From Rana temporaria (Eukaryota; Chordata; Amphibia; Anura; Ranidae): a stretch of DNA of 64,000 nt. A program made the translations under genes and the position numbers. Each line of letters opens with the position of its first letter. Position 1 is the stretch's first letter. Below the pieces are notes generated by a model. That model was not told where the DNA came from. It saw only the letters and a program-made list of their open reading frames with translations, and searched no databases. Positions 11,421 through 22,390 of the stretch are shown in pieces. The stretch spans positions 221,812,486-221,876,485 of the forward strand of contig NC_053491.1 in assembly GCF_905171775.1 (NCBI RefSeq), given 5' to 3'.

Positions 11421-11846
11421 GGCCCATACATACGATCAGATTTTTCAACGGGAATTGTGCGATGGCAGGCTGTTGTCAGAAAATCCGACCATTTGTATGC
11501 TCCATCGGACAATTGTCAGATTTTCCAGCAACAAATATTGGATTGCATGCTTTTAAACATTTCTGACAACAAATGTGTGTTGTCGGTTTATCCAATCGTG
11601 TGTACAGAAGTACATCGGAAAAAATCCAATGTAAAAACATGCATGCTCAAAAGCAATGCTAACCATAACGCAACATTAGCAGAAGTTTCCCCAAATGTGG
11701 CTCTAAAGAGCTGAAAAACCATGTAGTTTTGGGTTTGTTAACCGACTATTCTTTGCCGTTTGTATGCAAGACAAGTTCATGGCCAACACCCTTCGGACAA
11801 AAGTCCTACGCTTTGTCTGCGGACAATCAGATTGTGTATACCAGGC
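11421..11846. mobile_element. MITE of the GTACACA-ended family, divergent
   Basis: Ends GGCCCATACATACGATCAGA and ATCAGATTGTGTATACCAGG are related to the GTACACACGAT termini of the other members. The interior includes repeated AATTGTCAGA / TTGTCGG blocks. An open frame across it (11175-11714) has no recognisable protein. Confidence 0.6.
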
Positions 11847-12360
11847 TTTATTCAGATGCAGGCATATAAGCAGCTGCCATTGACTGAGGGCCCCACTCTG
11901 ATGTCTGTATGATGAATTATTCCCACTCAGGGCCACCAGGTCCATTTATCCTTTTGGTACTAGCTCAGCAGGCAGGTGCCCCCGTTTTTTAAAATGTATT
12001 CATAAATCTATACCTAGATGTGTTTTTACTAGCCCGAGGCAAGCACTAGCACATTATGAGGCGACGCACATACTAGTAAAGTAATCCATATGCTTTTTAA
12101 AAGTACAGCTATTCTTTAAACTTCATGATGGCTCATATCCATCATTGGTTAGAGAGGCAGTTTAACGTTTTTATGGGATTTTTCCAGGGTACAGTCCATG
12201 CAGTCATTGAGCCCTTTCCCTTTGATCTGAGCTCTTTTGGGAGCAGGGTGAACAAAGCCTGCTTGAAGCTGCTAGTTTCCCATCACATCTGTAAGCCATA
12301 TATTGTCTATGTGCAGACTAACATTGTTTACTGCCTAATTCATGTGTTGTTCAGTTCTAG

Positions 12361-12566
12361 TGATAAGATGCTGGAGTGTCTTCTTACAAACTGTATTCGG
12401 GTTCCAATGTTGGTACTGGATCCATCCCTTCCTCCCAATACTACTCTAAAGGATCTGCAGTCTTCTCAACCTTTCTTCCATGCAGTGATCTCACTATTTC
12501 ATGTTGCCAAACCCAAGAATCCATCAACTAATGTCACAGTCCTTGTCTTTGACACACAGCAGGATG
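12361..12566 (+). CDS. GNPTAB: GNPTAB exon 5
   Basis: The exon follows TTCTAG and ends before GTAAGT. It begins with the third base of a split codon and reads (G)-D-K-M-L-E-C-L-L-T-N-C-I-R-V-P-M-L-V-L-D-P, continuing through A-K-P-K-N-P-S-T-N-V-T-V to F-D-T-Q-Q-D. This matches the remembered human segment around residues 123-190. Two sequons (N-T-T and N-V-T) sit where human has N-I-T and N-V-S. The frame is open upstream to an ATG at 12125, but that stretch is intronic and unlike the protein. The exon ends in phase 1. Confidence 0.96.
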
Positions 12567-12869
12567 GTAAGTATACTTTTTTCTTTTATAGTCTGCATTA
12601 AACCTGGCCTTTATATTCTACCTGAGCATTTGTGTAACATCTTGGTGTCTTTTATCCTCAGTTTTTATTTCAGTTGTTACTTATGGACAGTTATAAAGAT
12701 TATTTGGAATTTACGGTCCTGTGTTTACATTAGCAATGTTTAGTTTCAAGTATACTGGTCATTTGGGGAAAAGATAACATGCCAACATAGAGGGCATCCG
12801 CAAAGATTTTTGAAACTTGGAGAGAAGGATGAGTTGCCCTGAATTGATATCTACCAACCTCATTCATAA

Positions 12870-13377
12870 GGCCCCATTCACACCTGAGCGTTTTGTCGCC
12901 TGAAGCGCGACGCTCCAAAACGCTAGAGGGGAAAAATACATTATTCTCTATGGAGATGGTTCTCATCTCCACTCCAAAACGCCTGACGCCGAACGCCTGA
13001 AGCTCAAACAAGTTTCGGATCCTTTTTTCTTGCGCGAATTGGGCGGTTTGGGCGTATTTGAGTGTTTGCATTTCCCATAGAAAGTAATGGAAACGCTCGA
13101 TTCAAGCGTCTAGCGCGGCAACGAGCGTTTCTACGGGCGTTTTGTCGCTTTAATCAATAAAACATTTCACCCAGGCAGAAGATAAAAAAAATCTACAAAC
13201 ATAGCAACAAGTGATGAAAAGATGATAATTTTTCCTATTGGCTAAAATAAAAAACGTTGAAGTACAAAAACGTCGGACGACGCTGTATGCAAACGCGCAA
13301 ATACGCATGAATACACGCGAAAAAACGCCGGAAAAAAACTACCAAAAAACGCTACGCTCAGGTGTGAATGCAGCCTA
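12870..13377. mobile_element. MITE, inverted ends GGC..CATTCACACCTGAGCG
   Basis: The left end is GGCCCCATTCACACCTGAGC and the right end is GCTCAGGTGTGAATGCAGCC. The interior is full of AACGC / GCGTT motifs. Lies in intron 5. Non-coding. Confidence 0.75.
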
Positions 13378-13444
13378 ATAGTGATGTTTAAGAAATACTG
13401 TCTTACAGTAGTTTATATGTTTTATTTAATTTATTACAGGTACT

Positions 13445-13640
13445 TCTATAACAGTGTCAATTTGTGCAGCGCTTTAGATGTATATTGTACATTCAGATCA
13501 GTCCCTGCCCTCAAGGAGCTTACAATTTAAGGTCTCTAATTCACATACATACACATACTAGGGCTAATTTAGACAGCAGCCAATTATCCTACCAGCTTGT
13601 CTTTGGAGTGTGGGAGGAGACCCACACAGGCACATGGAGG
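13445..13640. repeat. Interspersed repeat fragment (GTCCCTGCCCTCAAGGAGCT type)
   Basis: Contains TGTGCAGCGCTTTAGATGTA and CCCTCAAGGAGCTTACAATT. It is related to 44930-45070, where TAAAGCTTACAATTTAGAAG is seen, and resembles retroelement 3' ends common in vertebrates. Short and non-coding. Confidence 0.5.
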
Positions 13641-14229
13641 ACATGAAAACTCCAAGCAGGTAGTGCCGTAGTTGGGATGGGAGAGTGAAGATCTGACAGG
13701 GCGGTCCCTGCATAGTGTGCAGGGACCACCCTGTCATCTGCCGGCTCAGCGGGGATCAACGGAGCGATCCCCGCTGAGCAAGCGGATAAGAAAGGTACAG
13801 ATCCTTATGGGATCCGTACGTGTGAAAAGGCCCTAAAACTCACGTTGGTCTTCTAAAATCTATTGTGTGTATCTTCTGTTTACATCAAGTGATCAGCTGA
13901 CAGCTGATCCACCTGGTAAGGGGTCGGGTGCTCTGATGTTATAGAGAGGAAATTCTCATAGCATATGCATAGAAACACACTGAAAGCTGAGCATGTACAG
14001 CGTTGCCACCACAGCTGCAGAACCCCTAGCTGAATTGGGGACATGAACAGAATGTGGAGATGGAGAGCAGCAGGATCAACCATGTTTTTTGCAGCATACA
14101 GCAAACAAATCTCTTAGTGACTGAGAATAAACAGCATGTAATACAGAATTTATTGATAGTTGTTTATGATGTGGGTTTAGTGACACTTTTTAATTATTTT
14201 TTTTGCAATATTCTTTTCTCTTTCTATAG

Positions 14230-14294
14230 CCGAAACTGCACAGCTGAATGCTTTGTTTGAAACAAGCAAGGAGACCATCTGGAGAGCTTATATG
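14230..14294 (+). CDS. GNPTAB: GNPTAB exon 6
   Basis: This 65-nt exon lies between the acceptor TTTCTATAG and the donor GTAGGT. Joined to the single base left by exon 5 it gives 22 codons, A-E-T-A-Q-L-N-A-L-F-E-T-S-K-E-T-I-W-R-A-Y-M. The human counterpart ends Q-T-V-W-R-G-Y-L. The W-R-x-Y anchor and the exact phase fit make the call firm although the first half is poorly conserved. It is part of the spacer preceding the catalytic block. Confidence 0.93.
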
Positions 14295-14566
14295 GTAGGT
14301 TCATTTTCAATAATTAAAATGTTTATCATAACCACTTCAGCTTGGACCACAGTTCTTTTTTTATATTTCAGCAGTAACCTTGTCATATGTTAACAAAGTG
14401 ATGCATATTTTTTATTTTTAGGGTATAGGTTTTGTACAATCTATAGTCAAAAAATAAGTGCACTTTCTTCCACATTGGTCAATGTTAGTATAAAAAGTGT
14501 AAGTCTTCTTCTATCGTTAAGTTCACCTTTTACAGAAAAATTTGTAAGGGGAACTTACAAATAGAT

Positions 14567-15288
14567 TAGGGCTGTTACTGATCAAAAATTTTCTGTTCGA
14601 TTAATCGTTTTTTTTTTTATCGATTAATCGACTATTTTCGATTAATTATAACGCACATACAGATCCAACTACTTTTAGCTGATCTCCTTGCAGGATGATT
14701 CCCAGTGCAGCTACCAACAACTGGAAAAATGGATAGCAGGATACATAAAACACACAAAGGCAGCGCTCGATGGGAATAGCATTAAAACTTTTATAGTCTT
14801 CAAGTAGGTAACCAAATAAATATTGCACTGGAGATAAAATCGATGTAGCTACATAAACTGTAATAATGGTGCGAGTAATACCAAACGGTACCAAAAGCAG
14901 TCATAAAAACATGTAGCTAAGTATGATACTGGTATAAAAATGTGTACAACGATACCACTGCTGAATCCAGATGAGGAGAGGTTAACATCATTCCATCGGC
15001 ATGTAGATGTCCCATGAAGGGAACTATCACAACTCCCAGTGGATGGTTGTAGAATCCCAGGTTGATAGAGGGAAGTGATAGAGGGAAGTGTAACAGCCCT
15101 TGCGTGTGGCAGATAGGAAGGTCCCGCCGTGATGTTACTGGATCTCCGACGGAACTCCCTGAAGGCCCGGAAGCCAGCGGAGAGGCGAGTACCAATCAAA
15201 AGAATTTTAATCGATAAAAAATATTTTGATCAATCAAAAAAATTAAAGATTAATCGATTAATTAAAAGTTAATTTGCACAGCCCTAGT
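14567..15288. mobile_element. MITE with AGGGCTG / CAGCCCT ends and ATTAATCG repeats
   Basis: Left TAGGGCTGTTACTGATCAAA and right TTAATTTGCACAGCCCTA are inverted ends. Next to each is a set of CGATTAATCG / TTAATCGATTAAT palindromes (14600-14650 and 15205-15270). The middle is unrelated filler without a recognised product. Lies in intron 6. Confidence 0.65.
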
Positions 15289-15297
15289 ATAGATATA

Positions 15298-16618
15298 AAA
15301 AAAACATTATTAAGTGATCACATTTCCTTTGTTCTCAGCTGCATACCTGCTGGAGGAGGAAAAACAGCAGCACACGTATCTTCCCAGTGAAAGGCTGTGC
15401 AGGGTGGGGGGTTGTGAGGGCAAAATTGATAATTTGGAGGAGAGCAGGCTATAGTTCACAGCATAGCTCGAGAACTGACCACATTATGTTCTCCTGCTTA
15501 GTGTGGTCAGTTTTTATTAGGAAAACAATGGATCAAGGAACAGAGAACATTTTCACACAAGTACATGGTACAGCAGGCACATATCAGGAATATGAAATGT
15601 TAAGTTTACATTTTCTTTCATGGTTATAAAAATAGAAATGGGAAAATAAATCAGCAGGAAAATAAAAGGGAAGAATGTCAACCTGTCAGGTTGACATCAT
15701 ATTAAAATGGTTCTAAAGCCCTAAAGAATAAGTTCACCTTTTTTATAAATAAATAGACATCTTTTTTGTAGATCAAAATTCGATTTTTTTTTTTGGACTG
15801 GAGACTGTAAAGCTTTGTGATTGGCCGATTGCAGATGCAATGCCAGGACCCTTCAAACTTTCAGTACACTATCTGCTTGTGCCTCGGATAAGGGCAGACA
15901 GAATCCATGATCTACAAGCCATCGGCTGTGATGGTTGACAGTACTTGTATTTCATCCATTCACAGAACCCCCAGGGCAAGGGGACTGGGCAAAGCCCTGA
16001 TGTCTGTGTCAATGGACGCAGAGTACCCCCCTTAGCAAACGGGAAGAGAAAGTAGCCAGGAGCTCCGGCAGGCACCCCAGAAGAGGAGGATTGAGGTTGC
16101 TCTGTGCAGATTTAAATTTACTGGAATCGGGTTGGCTGTGAATTGATTATAGATTGATTTATTTTCCACATTAGAGATCCTCTGCACTGCCCTACTAAAA
16201 CTGATGCCTTTTAGTATAGCTGATGACATATATAATGGGTTTATTCATTAGAACAGTGAAAAGAAAAGTACAGAAATATTATAACCTCTAATTATTTTGC
16301 CATTGCTTTCTGCACTGCTGTATTTAGCAATAGCCTACCAGGTGCCCAATATACATTTTATTGGGGTAAAATTTGTGACCTAGACTTTCATGGCAGCAGG
16401 AGCTTGATAACACACAACAATTTAGAATTGTGTGCAAGTTGCCATACTGAAGCTCCCATCAAATAAGTTTGGATAGTGTAAATCCACATGACCTGTTTCC
16501 CCAGATGTAGTGAGGGGTTAAGGATAATCTCCCATCATGCTATGCATTAGAAACAAACGAATGAACTAGCATCTATACCAACAGGGGGCACTACACCAGC
16601 TTATACAATACACTATGG
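15298..16618. other. Intron 6, mostly unassigned; old repeat at about 15717-16230
   Basis: The segment with CAGAGTACCCCCCTT, GGAGCTCCGGCAGGCACC and CCCCAGAAGAGGAGGATTG resembles 41763-42163, where CCCCAGAAGAGGAGGATCG occurs. The rest shows no exon, domain or clear repeat. Confidence 0.45.
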
Positions 16619-16754
16619 CAATGATGGCGAACCTTGGCACCCCAGAAGTTTTGGAACTATGTTTCCCATGATGCTCAGCTACACTGCAGAGTGCATGAGC
16701 ATCATGGGAAATGTAGTTCGAAAACATCTGGAGTGTCGAGGTTCGCCATCACTG
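16619..16754. mobile_element. hAT-type MITE, 136 bp
   Basis: Starts CAATGATGGCGAACCTTGGC and ends GGTTCGCCATCACTG. The flanks CACTATGG (16611-16618) and CTCTATGG (16755-16762) match at 7 of 8 bases, an 8-bp target duplication typical of hAT transposons. The internal arms CCCATGATGCTC and GAGCATCATGGG pair. Non-coding. Confidence 0.8.
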
Positions 16755-16808
16755 CTCTATGGTTACTGCACTACAAGTGTCATCAGATGTATTGTCTTCT
16801 TCATACAG

Positions 16809-16943
16809 ACTACAGATAAAGAAGCCCCCGGGTTAGTGTTTCTGCACCACTTCGTTTTTCTAAGTGGATTCCCAGCAACGTTTAAGGACACGAATCAGCT
16901 GAAGTTAAAACTACCTGGGAGTTTATCATCCAAGATTAAACAG
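16809..16943 (+). CDS. GNPTAB: GNPTAB exon 7
   Basis: The exon lies between ATACAG and GTAAGG, 135 nt or 45 codons, phase 0 on both sides. It starts T-T-D-K-E-A-P-G-L-V, then F-L-S-G-F-P-A-T-F-K-D-T-N-Q-L-K, and ends L-S-S-K-I-K-Q. Human reads T-T-D-K-E-V-P-G-L-V and F-L-S-G-F-P-P-T-F-K-E-T-N-Q-L-K, so conservation is high. A hAT-type MITE (16619-16754) ends only 54 bases upstream of the acceptor. Confidence 0.97.
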
Positions 16944-17289
16944 GTAAGGCATTCATTTTATGAAAATATACAAACAAGCAAATCTGCTTCCTGTTTTTTG
17001 CATTTTTCTTGAATTATGTTATCAGAAGCAGCAGACTTTTTATAGTGGTGCCGCCACTACAGCCTATAGGAGCTGTTACCTAGCTTGGATCCAAGACTAG
17101 TGCTTGATAAACAAGAGCATTGGCTGTAGAGCAATAAGGTAAAAGAAAGGGCACAATAAGGTAAAAGCAGGAGCTTGATAACACAGAAATGGTAACGTGC
17201 TTGTAACTGCACATTTTTTTTATTAAAATAACAAACATGTTATACTTATGTTTCCCCTGCTGGAGCAAGTTGGCTCATGCTTTCATCCC

Positions 17290-17367
17290 AGTTCACACTG
17301 ATGTGGTGCGGGGAAACACATGCGGTTCGGACAGGAATCGCACTGCATTCCTGTTCAAATCACATGC

Positions 17368-17402
<35 letters not shown>

Positions 17403-17675
17403 TGCTATTTGAGCCCATTCATTTTGTTTGACTCAAATCTCACCAAACCCACACAAAAAAGGTGTATGCACCTTTCTTTGGACGCACTGCAATCGGATCG
17501 TATGGTTGTCCACACCCATACAATACGATTCAGTCAATCACACTGCATTTTGTGAACCGTTTTTGGGGTGTCGTTAATGTAAGTTAGAGTTGGAGTTTCC
17601 AATGAGTGGAATGTGATTGTGATGTGGAATTGCAGGAATCGCTGCAAATTCCGCACTGCATCAGTGTGAATTGGC
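17290..17675. mobile_element. MITE with GTTCACACTGATG ends and a long poly-T
   Basis: Left AGTTCACACTGATGTGGTGC and right GCACTGCATCAGTGTGAATT are inverted. A run of more than 30 T bases (17370-17401) lies inside. Non-coding. Confidence 0.65.
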
Positions 17676-18125
17676 ACTTATAGGGTTTTTGTTGCCCTCC
17701 TATTGATCAATTGTGGGTATAGGATTCTGTATATTTATTTCATCTATTTATTTTCTCTTGATGGATTTGTGTCTTTTTTTTTTTTTTTTTACAACCTGAC
17801 TAACTTTGGTAATTGCCTTCTGTTATAAGTCAGCGCTCTATCTCACAGTACTTTAGATGAACTTCTGATTTTGTTTTTTATTTTTATTTTAATCCTAAAA
17901 GGTTCTTATTAGTATTAAAATGTGCTTAAAGTAACAACATCAATGCTGACAAAGACACACACTTATGTTGTACATATTCAGTCATAGATAACAAGGTCTC
18001 TGCAATAAAGCATGCACAGAAGGAGTGTATTACATAGACAATTGTCAAGTTATCAAACTCCTGAAGACCAATGAAGCCCTGGTTCACACTGCTGCATTTT
18101 GACATGCGATTTGACATGTCAATAA

Positions 18126-18530
18126 ATACCGTATATACTCGAGTATAAGCCAAGGCACCTAATTTTACCACAAAAAAATGGGAAAACGTATTGACTTGAG
18201 TATAAGCCTCACTGTGCCCATGCCTCACTGTGTCCATGACTAGACTGACGTTGAACATGGCAGTCTATGGAAGGGGTGCCGGCTTTGAAAAATCGTTGCT
18301 CCCAGCCGTAGGTCCCCCAGACAACAAACTCTCTACACTTGTAGAGGAGAAATTGGGCTACATGTGTGCCAAGTGCCGGGTCCAGGGGACCTATTCCCAT
18401 CCAGTACCGGGTCTGCAAAGTCCGGGAGATCAGGCGCAAAAAGTTGATTCGAGTATAAGCCGAGGGGGGCATTTTCAGAGCAAAAAAAATGTGCTGAAAA
18501 ACTTGGCTTATACTCGAGTATATACGGTAA
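18126..18530. mobile_element. MITE with CCGTATATACTCGAGTATAAG ends
   Basis: Left TACCGTATATACTCGAGTAT and right ATACTCGAGTATATACGGTA are inverted; GAGTATAAGCC recurs inside in both orientations. This terminus is found in many vertebrate genomes (from memory). No transposase. Confidence 0.8.
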
Positions 18531-19448
18531 GTATAATTGGTAGAGAAACTATGAACCTAAATTGTGTGCTATCTCAAATCTAGTGATATTGTTTGAGCAA
18601 TATCCTTAGACATAACAGATCACAAACGAGTATATGATTCTGCAACCTGAGTACATCAGACCTAAACAAGTAGGAGCCACTGGTAAAGAATCAAGTAAAA
18701 AAAACACTGCGTGTAATGGACAGCAATTCTGCCGGCCCAAATCTTCTGAAATGTTTTTGAGAAACCTTTGTGGTCCTAGATTGTTTTCTAATACAGGAGT
18801 GTTCCATGAATCTCCGATTTCTATTGTTGTAAGGTAGGCACACAAGCTTGGATCCACACCTTAGCTATGAGCTTCTTGGCAGTGAACAATACAATACCTC
18901 CATGCAAAATGGCACATGGATAAATGTTAAAGACCCAGCAGTCATGGCCAAGGGTCTTATTGCACCAGGGAAGCCATGCTGTCCTGCAAAAATATACTGT
19001 ATATAAGTTGTTTCTATGGGCAGGACTGGAGCAGGTGGAAAAAGGAGCCAGGGCCTCTTGGTCCACTAAGCTTAATAAGATGGTTTAACCAATTCCAGCC
19101 CAGGCCAATTCTTTTCCTAAAAAAACATAATTTTCCCCTAGGAAACTAATTATAACCACAAACAATATGTATTTTTAAGCAGCGAATAAAATGGTAGGTG
19201 TTTGCATATTTTTATGTCACATGATATTTGCGCAGTGTTTTTTCAAACACATTTTTTGGGGGGAATAGTATACTTTAATGAATGTTCATGCACAAAAAAC
19301 TTAATATAATACCAAATTGTTTGGTAAAATATAAAGATGATGTTACTCTGAGCAAATAGATGCCAAACATGTCACGCTTTAAAATTGTGTCTGCCCGCTG
19401 TATAGTGTCAAACTATGGTGCCTAAAAATCTCCATAGGTGATACTTTA
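18531..19448. other. Intron 7, no feature recognised
   Basis: AT-rich sequence between two repeats. Short open frames here have no domain and no splice context. Confidence 0.4.
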
Positions 19449-19758
19449 ACCACTTGTGGACTGCCGCAAGATGATATACGTCGACAAAATGGCACGGCTG
19501 GGCACAAGGGCGTACAGGTACGTCCCCTTTAAGAACCCAGCCGTCCGAAGCTCCGTGACCATGCCCGCGGGACCAGAGCTGAAGAACAGCTTGTCAGTGA
19601 TCGTCTGTTCCCTGTCATATGGAACGACGATCAGTGACGTCACACGCCCAGCCACGCCCCCCTACAGTAAGAATCATACACTAGGGCACATTTAACTACA
19701 GCGTCCCCTACTGGTTAACCCCTTCACTGCCATTGTCATTTTCACAGTAATCAGTGCA

Positions 19759-19905
19759 TTTCTTTCTCGTACATCACGGGACACAGAGCGGCATATTCAT
19801 TACTATGTGGGTTATATGGAGTACCTTCAGGTGATGGACACTGGCAATCTCAAACAGGAAGTGCCCCTCCCTATATAACCCCCTCCCATAGGAGGAGTAC
19901 CTCAG
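19759..19905 (+). repeat. DIRS left inverted terminal repeat
   Basis: Begins TTTCTTTCTCGTACATCACG and continues through GGACACAGAGCGGCATATTC to GGAGTACCTCAGTTTT. From GTACATCACGGG inward it is the reverse complement of about 25607-25747. The outermost TTTCTTTCTC is unique to the left end and is matched by its complement only in the internal complementary region. Confidence 0.9.
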
Positions 19906-21040
19906 TTTTTTCGCCAGTGTCTTAGGTGTTGGTCATGGTTTAGCTTTGCCTCCACATCCTTGGGATCAAGGCAGGCTAACCGGATCTGTCCAACGGCCTC
20001 AGTGCTAAAGTGGACAGTATCCGGACCCCAAAGCCATGGGGTTTGCCCATAACGCTTCTCTTTTTAGAGAGCTGGACCCTGGGCCCAGGACTTAGAACCT
20101 TGGGCATCTAAAGCTCCTGTTTGCCAGGGTGCTATATGGGCCCAGGACAGTGGCTCCTTCATAGGAACCCAGGGCCTGAAGGTCTAGACGCCACCCACGG
20201 AGATGGGGGAAGATTGGACCTCTTGCTGTGCAAAAGTCCTGCGGCATGGAGCAGGTAAGTATTGGGGAGCCTGCGGGAATCTGGTTCTTAGCAGATTCCC
20301 TGGAGGGAGGTGCACAGGGGGTCATGCCTGGGTATGCTCTGCATTGGCAAGGAATCACTATGTCTATGGTCAGAGACAGGATGATTCAAATCTTTTTCCC
20401 CCAGTGATAGGTGTCCTCCCTGGTAAGTGTTGTTTAGCTGGGTCTGCTGCGCTAGGTGTGGGATCTCTGTGAAATACAGGAGCCGTGTTTCCCATGCTAA
20501 GAGGAGGTCTGTGGCCTACCTGAGGGCTTACCTGCCTGGGTGCTGCGCCGCTCCGTCCTCCATGTGCGATGGCCCCCGCCGACGGGCGCGCGCGTGCCCG
20601 AGATATGAACGTTTTTCGCGCCATTGGCTGGGGTGGGGGCGCATCCCTGTGGGCGGCGATTTACATATAGGAAGGGGAGGCCCTTCCAGTAGCTGCCAAA
20701 AGCTCAGTGTCTTCCTGAGTTACAGAGGAGGAGGACGCAGAGCGGAGCTCGCTGAGGCACCCAGTGGCGGAATAGACTGTCAAACCTACAGATAGGTTTC
20801 CTTTTCCTTTTTTTCAGCAGATGGCTATTGGCAATACTTATTAGGAGACGGAGTATTTTTCTTTTCCTCTTCAAAAAAAAAAAAAAAAAAAGATATAAAA
20901 AAAAAAAAAAGAAGAAAAAGGGAAAGTACTTCTGATCTCCCTTCTCAGTTTGGGCGTTAGTCTCTATCGTTCCCAAACCGGCAGATCCCCTTAGCTACGT
21001 CTGTGGCTGGGTAATAGCAGGTGTGCCTCGGTATTGTACC

Positions 21041-22371
21041 ATGGCTTCTGGGTCAGAGGGTACAAAGGGTGGGGATTCCCCCGCAAAATCCGAGGGCTCA
21101 GACACGGCTATGCCGCTGCTCTCCCCACAGGACATATCAGGGCACGCCCTGATGGGACCTGGGGGATCTGGTGCTGGGGCTGGTCCAGTTCAGTCCAACC
21201 CCGGCTTTGTCACTGAGAGGGTGCTTGCTGTTTCTTTAGGAGAACTAGAGAAAAGAATGGCAAAAAGAATAGCTAAGGCTATATCGGGTAGAAAGCGGAC
21301 TAGGTCTCCGTCACCCGAGCAGGAACCCTCAGACTCAGAGATCCTTTCCCTAGGGGAATTGGATAATCCTGACGTTTTGGACCAGGGTGGTTCAGAGATC
21401 GAGGATCCGGATACTGAGGAGTCTAGTTCAACCTCCCAAGGGGAAAGTTTGTGGGTTCAAGCTTTAACGGACATGGTCCATGAGGCATTTAAGTTACCCA
21501 TACCAGAACCTCAAGTATCGGCGGTTTCAGCTTTAGGCTCATTAAGAGCGCCTCAAAGCAACGCAGTTTTTCCGGTCCATCCTCTACTCGAGGATGTCAT
21601 ATTTCAGGATTGGATCAAGCCAGATAGTCTTTTTACCACCTAAAAAATTCTCTGTTTTATATCCTATGGAGGAGAAATTCTCCAAAAGGTGGGCGCCCCC
21701 GGCGGTGGACGCAGCCATCTCCTGTGTGAACAGATCTTTAACTTGCCCTGTAGAAAACTTACAGGTGTTTAAGGATCCGGTTGATAAACGCTTGGAAACA
21801 TTACTTAAGGCCTCCTTTACTTCAGCAGGGGCGATAGTTCAGCCCGCTGTGGCTGCTATTGGAGTTGCCCAAGCATTATCAGATAAGACTAAGCAAATGC
21901 TTAAACTGATCCCTGCCCAACAGGCAGAGGAATTTTCAGATATACCCAGGGCTATACGCTTTACGGTGGATGCTATCAAGGACTCCATCCAGCAGGCGTC
22001 ACGTTTATCCTTATTTCTAATCCATATGAGAAGGCTCTTATGGTTGAAGAATTGGGAGGCTGAGCCCCCGTGCAAAAAACTCCTGGTAGGGTTTCCCTTC
22101 CATGGAGGACGTCTCTTCGGAGAAGATCTGGATAGATATATTCAGACTATATCAAGCGGCAAAAGCACTCTCTTGCCAGTCAAGAAGAAGGCCCGAGGGC
22201 CCGCATTTAAGCGCCAGCCCTCCCCGGGGGAAGGGGCCCTCTAATACCAAGCAGTATCGACGGCCTCCTGCAAGATCAGGTTTTAACAATAAGCCGCAGG
22301 GCCAAGCCACGGGGGGCAAGAAGCAGTGGTACCGCAAGCCTGCGAAGCCAGCCCCCAAGTCGGCCTTATGA
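21041..22371 (+). pseudogene. DIRS gag-like ORF1 with two frameshifts (copy 2)
   Basis: ATG at 21041 has a strong context (ACCATGG). The first frame runs to 21643 and is acidic and Ser/Glu-rich. Homologous-looking gag sequence continues in a second frame from about 21625 (L-Y-P-M-E-E-K-F, V-D-K-R-L-E-T-L-L-K) to 22244. A third, basic frame then runs to 22371 (W-Y-R-K-P-A-K-P). The switches lie near 21620-21640 (T run) and 22225-22245 (C/G runs), so simple indels in homopolymers are the likely cause. ORF1 of DIRS packages the RNA; its biochemistry is little known. Confidence 0.8.
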
Positions 22372-22390
22372 AGGGGCGCCCCCACCCACG

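Noticed and set aside
12125..12360. Upstream ATG extending the exon 5 frame
   Set aside because: The extension has no similarity to GNPTAB and the phase-consistent acceptor is at 12355-12360.
14917..15199. Overlapping minus-strand frames of 92-116 residues
   Set aside because: They lie inside an inverted-repeat element and show no known protein.
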